A DNA stretch of 63,606 bases, taken from NCBI GenBank assembly GCA_021163775.1, contig JAGGTI010000030.1, forward strand, positions 1 through 63,606, read 5' to 3'. The DNA is from Candidatus Zixiibacteriota bacterium. GTDB lineage: Bacteria; Zixibacteria; MSB-5A5; GN15; FEB-12. The position numbers and the translations under genes were made by a program. Below the pieces are notes generated by a model. It saw only the letters and a program-made list of their open reading frames with translations. It had not been told where the DNA came from and made no database searches. This document shows, piece after piece, positions 60,216 through 63,606 of the stretch (position 1 is the stretch's first letter; every line of letters begins with the position of its first letter).

Positions 60216-60396
60216 TTTATCTCCTTTGTCCGAATTAAGCTCTGTCACTGGATAATGTGAGGTGTGTAACAGGGCGATGTCAACAACTGAAAATTACCGA
60301 AATTGTAACGTGGACCGGGCTTCCCTCGCGACGATCATGTACTAACTACGCCGCGTTCGATATCTACTTGCCGATTGAATTACAATTCGCTATCTT

Positions 60397-61398
60397 GTGT
60401 CTGTGACGGATAACAAGCCTTTAGCCCTGGTCACCGGCGCAAATGGATTTGTCGGCTCGCGACTCTGTCGCCACCTACAGCAGATCGGCTACCATGTTAT
60501 TGCCGGAATACGCGAGGGGGCCGACCGATCGTTATTGCGTGATCTTGAGCTTGATTTTCGATTTGGCGACATAAACAAGCCCGAAACCTTACCGGAGATG
60601 GTTAAAGCGGTTGATTACATTGTGCACAACGCTGGGATTACAAAAACGACTCACAAGCCGAACTTCTTTACCGTCAACGAGCAAGGTGCGAGAAATCTGA
60701 TGGAAGCTGTTGCGGAACACAATCCCGATGTGAAACGGGTCGTGCATATTTCTTCGGTAGCGGCGGCGGGGTCATCATGGCCCGGCAAGCCTATTCGTGA
60801 ATCGGATCAACCTCGTCCGATCACCACTTATGGTGAATCGAAACTGGCGGGGGAAAAAGCGGCGCTTTCTTTTGCTGATCGGATCAATGTGATTTCTATA
60901 CGCCCACCCGGTGTCTACGGACCTGGCGACAAAGCGATTTTCGAGATTTTTAAGACGGTGCATATGCATATCAAACCAATGCTCGGCAACCCGCATCGCA
61001 AATTGCAATTGGTGCATGTGGATGACCTCTGTTATGGGGTTGAGCGGGGGTTGATCGCTGATGTCAAACCGGGCGGCGCATATTTTATCTGCGAGAAGGA
61101 ATCATACACTTATCGTGAACTGATCAACACTGTGGTGGTCGCTGTGGGACGTTGGACCGTACCGTTGATTTTGCCCTCGCCGTTGTTCCGAGCGGTGGCG
61201 ACTGTCTCGGAGTTTCTGTTTAAAGCCTTGGGTGCTGTCCCCAGGCTGACCCGGGAGAAGGCCAGCGAACTCAATTCTTTCTGGGAAATGGATGTCACCA
61301 AGGCGCGGGACGAACTGGGTTATGAGTCGCGCATTCCGTTCGATGAAGGTGCGGCATCGACATATCGGTGGTATGTCGATCAGGGGTGGTTGTCATGA
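60397..61398 (+). CDS. NAD(P)-dependent epimerase/dehydratase
   Basis: A 333-residue extended short-chain dehydrogenase. Glycine motif 'LVTGANGFVGSRLCRHL' at the N-terminus and catalytic Tyr/Lys in 'TTYGESKLAGEKAA' (~residues 143-156). The Ser is in 'HISSVAAAGSS'. The start is uncertain: GTG-type codons at 60397 and 60403 lie without a ribosome site. A TTGCCG, 17 nt, TATCTT hexamer pair lies just upstream, which could make a leaderless mRNA. Substrate unknown, possibly a nucleotide sugar or sterol-like NAD-epimerase relative. It overlaps the next gene by 4 nt. Confidence 0.9.
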   Translation: MSVTDNKPLALVTGANGFVGSRLCRHLQQIGYHVIAGIREGADRSLLRDLELDFRFGDINKPETLPEMVKAVDYIVHNAGITKTTHKPNFFTVNEQGARNLMEAVAEHNPDVKRVVHISSVAAAGSSWPGKPIRESDQPRPITTYGESKLAGEKAALSFADRINVISIRPPGVYGPGDKAIFEIFKTVHMHIKPMLGNPHRKLQLVHVDDLCYGVERGLIADVKPGGAYFICEKESYTYRELINTVVVAVGRWTVPLILPSPLFRAVATVSEFLFKALGAVPRLTREKASELNSFWEMDVTKARDELGYESRIPFDEGAASTYRWYVDQGWLS

Positions 61399-61814
61399 TT
61401 TCATATGAGTTGTTGCTATACTGTGTGTTGGCCGCCGGGGCGTACTTGTTGAGTATGTCGCTCCTGTTAGACTGGCTTGAACGGAAACTCAAGCTGTCGT
61501 CAGGTGTACCGGAGGAGATGGTAGAAACTACCGGAGTGCGTTGGACTTTGGCTAATTTCACGATGGAACTTCTGTTCTATGTAGCGATACCGATGATAGT
61601 TTACAGTTTCTTTTACTATTTGTTGCCATTTTACGGTGTGCGGGCCGGAATAGCATCGGCCCTGTTCGCCTTTGGTTTGGGAGCGGTACCGGCGATGATT
61701 GGTCTGGCGGTGCGTATCAAACTCCCGATGCCGTACTTGATGTATATATTATTTTCAATTCTATTGAAGCTGATTGGTTGCCTGGCGATCATCGGTTACC
61801 TCTATACCTTATAG
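61395..61814 (+). CDS. Small integral membrane protein
   Basis: A 139-residue protein with ATG overlapping the epimerase stop (ATGA). Four predicted hydrophobic helices (near 8-30, 55-75, 78-110, 115-139). No motif recognised; 'LDWLERKLKLSSGVPEEMVET' is a short charged loop between the first two helices. Likely cotranscribed with the epimerase and class V aminotransferase that flank it. Function unknown. Confidence 0.65.
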   Translation: MISYELLLYCVLAAGAYLLSMSLLLDWLERKLKLSSGVPEEMVETTGVRWTLANFTMELLFYVAIPMIVYSFFYYLLPFYGVRAGIASALFAFGLGAVPAMIGLAVRIKLPMPYLMYILFSILLKLIGCLAIIGYLYTL

Positions 61815-61825
61815 GAGTCCTGGCC

Positions 61826-62992
61826 ATGAAGGCACAGACTGCCGCTCACATCGAAGAAGCCCGTCGGCTTTTTCCACATACCAAGAAGATTGCTTATTTT
61901 AATTCGGCGTCGTACTGTCCGTTCTGTACGCCAGTCCGAGAGGCGATTGTGTCCAATGTTGATCAACGCGTTGCGGCCGAACAAGACGATTCCCACGATG
62001 CCTTTGATGTTGCTGATGAACTGCGTGGCATCTACGCTAAGATGATTGGTGCTACGAAGCGCTCGGTCGGAATCGGGCTTAATACCAGTCACGGTTTGAA
62101 CATCGCCGCTTTCGGTTTGCCACTCAAGAAGGACGATGAAATATTGGTGTCCGATATTGAGTTTCCGGCCGTGATCTACTGTTTCAAAGCGGCCGCCGAG
62201 GCGCGCGATCTTAAGATGAAATTCATCAAATCGCACGATCACTGTTTTGATATCGGGGAATTCGAGAAAGCAATTACCAAACGTACCCGCGTGCTGGCAC
62301 TGTCATACGTTCAGTACTTTAACGGTTTCAAAAACGACCTGAAAACTATTGCCGATATATGTCACAAGCATAATATCTATCTGGTGGTCGATGGTATCCA
62401 GGGGATGGGAGTGGAACCGATCAACGTGCGTAAGTTTGGAATCGATGTGTTTGCTTCCGGTTGTCAGAAATGGATGCTTTCGCCGCAAGGGTGTGGGTTT
62501 TTCTACTTGTCGGATGAGATCCGTGAGAAGATCAAACCACCGTTCATGAGCTGGTTGGGCGTAGATTGGAAAATGCAGTTCTCCGATCTGTTCCATTATG
62601 ACCGTGACTATTTTGACTCGGCACAGAAGTACGAATTTGGTTACTATGCTGTGCTGAACCTGATGGGCATGAAAGCGGCGGCGCAGATAATCCAGGATCT
62701 TGGAATCGGCAACATTCGCCAACATAATCACGGTCTGATTGATCGTCTGGCTTCGTATATCCGATCGAACTCGTTCTATCAGATTACGTCATCGATGGAG
62801 AGCCTTTATCGTTCATCAATAACCACGTTTACGTGCAAGGATGTGAAAGGTCTGCATCGGGAATTGCTCAAGGACAAAATTATCCTGGTGAATCGCGAAG
62901 GTTCAATCCGGGTGTCGGTGCATCTGTTCAACGATGAGAGCGACATTGACAAACTGATCGGGGTGTTAGAGAAATTCGCGAAGGATAAATAG
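61826..62992 (+). CDS. Aminotransferase class V-fold PLP enzyme
   Basis: Start at the ATG at 61826, with AGGAG 8 nt upstream; an in-frame start 16 codons earlier overlaps the previous gene. The 388-residue PLP enzyme has 'YFNSASYCPFCTPVREAI', 'GLNTSHGLNIAAFGLPLKKDDE', 'VDGIQGMGVEPINV' (Asp binding the PLP ring), and the PLP Lys in 'FASGCQKWMLSPQGCGFFYL'. The class includes cysteine desulfurases and serine-glyoxylate aminotransferases. A sulfur link is possible but not shown; its substrate cannot be told. Confidence 0.88.
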   Translation: MKAQTAAHIEEARRLFPHTKKIAYFNSASYCPFCTPVREAIVSNVDQRVAAEQDDSHDAFDVADELRGIYAKMIGATKRSVGIGLNTSHGLNIAAFGLPLKKDDEILVSDIEFPAVIYCFKAAAEARDLKMKFIKSHDHCFDIGEFEKAITKRTRVLALSYVQYFNGFKNDLKTIADICHKHNIYLVVDGIQGMGVEPINVRKFGIDVFASGCQKWMLSPQGCGFFYLSDEIREKIKPPFMSWLGVDWKMQFSDLFHYDRDYFDSAQKYEFGYYAVLNLMGMKAAAQIIQDLGIGNIRQHNHGLIDRLASYIRSNSFYQITSSMESLYRSSITTFTCKDVKGLHRELLKDKIILVNREGSIRVSVHLFNDESDIDKLIGVLEKFAKDK

Positions 62993-63016
62993 CCAATAAC
63001 ATAACAGGAGATACCC

Positions 63017-63451
63017 ATGCGCCAGCTTGTTCTGCTAGTCTGCGTGGCAACATCGCTACTGATTACTGGCGTGGCAAACGCCGGGAACATTATCCCCACC
63101 TTGGAATCGAAATCGGGCAAGATCGGTTTCTATCCAATTTCCAACGAAATCTCGTATTATCGCAACTATGATGACACCGGCGAGAGTCGCGGTCAGACAC
63201 TTCAGATAGTCGCCATCAACGGTTTCAAGCTAATAACCGATTTTACCTTTGAGTTCACAGCCGACTACAACTGGGACTATTCTTACGCCGATCCGTTTGA
63301 TCTTGCCGCTGGTATGAATGCCCGTGATCATTATGTCGAATTATCACTGGTCAAGCCGGTGACATCGTTTGTCAGCCTGAATATCCAGCGGGTGATCTCG
63401 ACTTTCGAGTTGGAGCCTATCAACCAGTTCGGGGTGCGGCTGGTGTTTTAG
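63017..63451 (+). CDS. Small exported beta-rich protein of unknown function
   Basis: A 144-residue exported protein with a signal peptide ending near 'GVANA' (residue ~22) and an AGGAGA site upstream. The mature part is rich in aromatic and alternating residues ('YPISNEISYYRNYDD', 'FKLITDFTFEFTADYNWDYSY') and ends in Phe, as outer-membrane beta-barrels do. No family recognised. It is 24 nt after the class V aminotransferase on the same strand. Confidence 0.65.
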   Translation: MRQLVLLVCVATSLLITGVANAGNIIPTLESKSGKIGFYPISNEISYYRNYDDTGESRGQTLQIVAINGFKLITDFTFEFTADYNWDYSYADPFDLAAGMNARDHYVELSLVKPVTSFVSLNIQRVISTFELEPINQFGVRLVF

Positions 63452-63504
63452 GTCTTATTATACTTTGTGGTCTCAAAGCCTCAAAGTAGATACCGTCTTG
63501 TCAG

Positions 63505-63606
63505 TCAATGAGAATATTGCGGATTAAACGGTTTTTTTGCAATCAGCATAGCTCGGCTGATAAGCAATAGCTTTCGCATTGCCGCCACCAGAGCCAGCTT
63601 TTTGGG
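63505..63606 (-). CDS. IS110-family transposase, C-terminal fragment
   Basis: Only the last 33 codons plus stop are in the window (tga = 63505-63507). They read 'PKKLALVAAMRKLLLISRAM', then 'KKPFNP' and a short tail. This is the standard C-terminal pattern of IS110/IS116/IS902 transposases, after the tyrosine/serine catalytic part. The gene runs out of the right edge. I cannot tell whether the element is intact. Confidence 0.75.
   Translation of the reverse strand, partial: PKKLALVAAMRKLLLISRAMLIAKKPFNPQYSH

Overview
The window is a chromosomal segment of a Gram-negative, anaerobic, sulfur-respiring bacterium. It encodes Kdo synthesis (an LPS precursor), a TonB-dependent receptor, OmpA-type and other envelope proteins, and a full dissimilatory sulfate/sulfite reduction gene set. 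Two secreted proteins end in dockerin-like 'PTIGD' repeat modules, a third ends in an 'NYPNPFNPST' FlgD/Por-type sorting domain, and a modular family of palindromic intergenic repeats recurs throughout. These traits fit the FCB superphylum, and candidate phylum Zixibacteria is my best guess. That assignment is inference from style, not from a marker gene. No rRNA, tRNA or CRISPR array is visible.

Layout. 1-9.5 kb: envelope and secreted proteins (M14 carboxypeptidase fragment, AI-2E-type permease, a Myb/SANT-like protein with a histone H1-like tail, two dockerin-module proteins, a PDZ protein, a membrane protein, a DUF4430-like lipoprotein). 9.6-13.7 kb: a ribbon-helix-helix protein, a 30-residue lysine-rich peptide, kdsA-kdsC-kdsD and a DUF3187-type outer-membrane protein. 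14.0-49.7 kb: a roughly 36-kb sulfate-respiration supercluster. 50-54 kb: GNAT enzyme and TonB receptor. 54.2-57.4 kb: an arsR-permease-thioredoxin-arsF-arsG-like operon. 57.8-63.5 kb: MEMO1-AMMECR1 fusion, OmpA lipoprotein, epimerase, membrane protein, class V aminotransferase, small exported protein, and the tail of an IS110-type transposase at the right edge.

The supercluster holds every core gene for reducing sulfate to sulfide: sat, aprBA, qmoC (divergent from sat), qmoAB (about 25 kb away), dsrAB-dsrD-dsrN-dsrL-dsrC, and a separate RsbRD-like-dsrMKJOP operon. The latter runs on into a CoA-disulfide-reductase/rhodanese fusion and hemA, a siroheme synthase gene, cobA/hemD and hemB, which supply siroheme for DsrAB. 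Sat activates sulfate and AprAB reduces APS with electrons from QmoABC. DsrAB reduces sulfite and loads sulfur onto DsrC, DsrMKJOP links DsrC trisulfide to the quinone pool, and DsrL could couple NAD(P)H to the same chemistry. Sigma70-like promoters (-35/-10 spacing 17-18) can be read upstream of sat, qmoC, qmoA, dsrA and the RsbRD-dsrM operon. A Hanks-type kinase with sensor and TPR domains sits between the two dsr operons.

Most interesting points: dsrD and dsrL in one operon; qmoC split from qmoAB; a secreted-protein gene apparently inserted between qmoAB and dsrAB, flanked by 79-bp copies of the qmoB 3' end plus terminator; a Myb/H1-like basic protein; and repeat modules including a 75-bp pair flanking one gene and a ~100-nt imperfect hairpin upstream of arsR.
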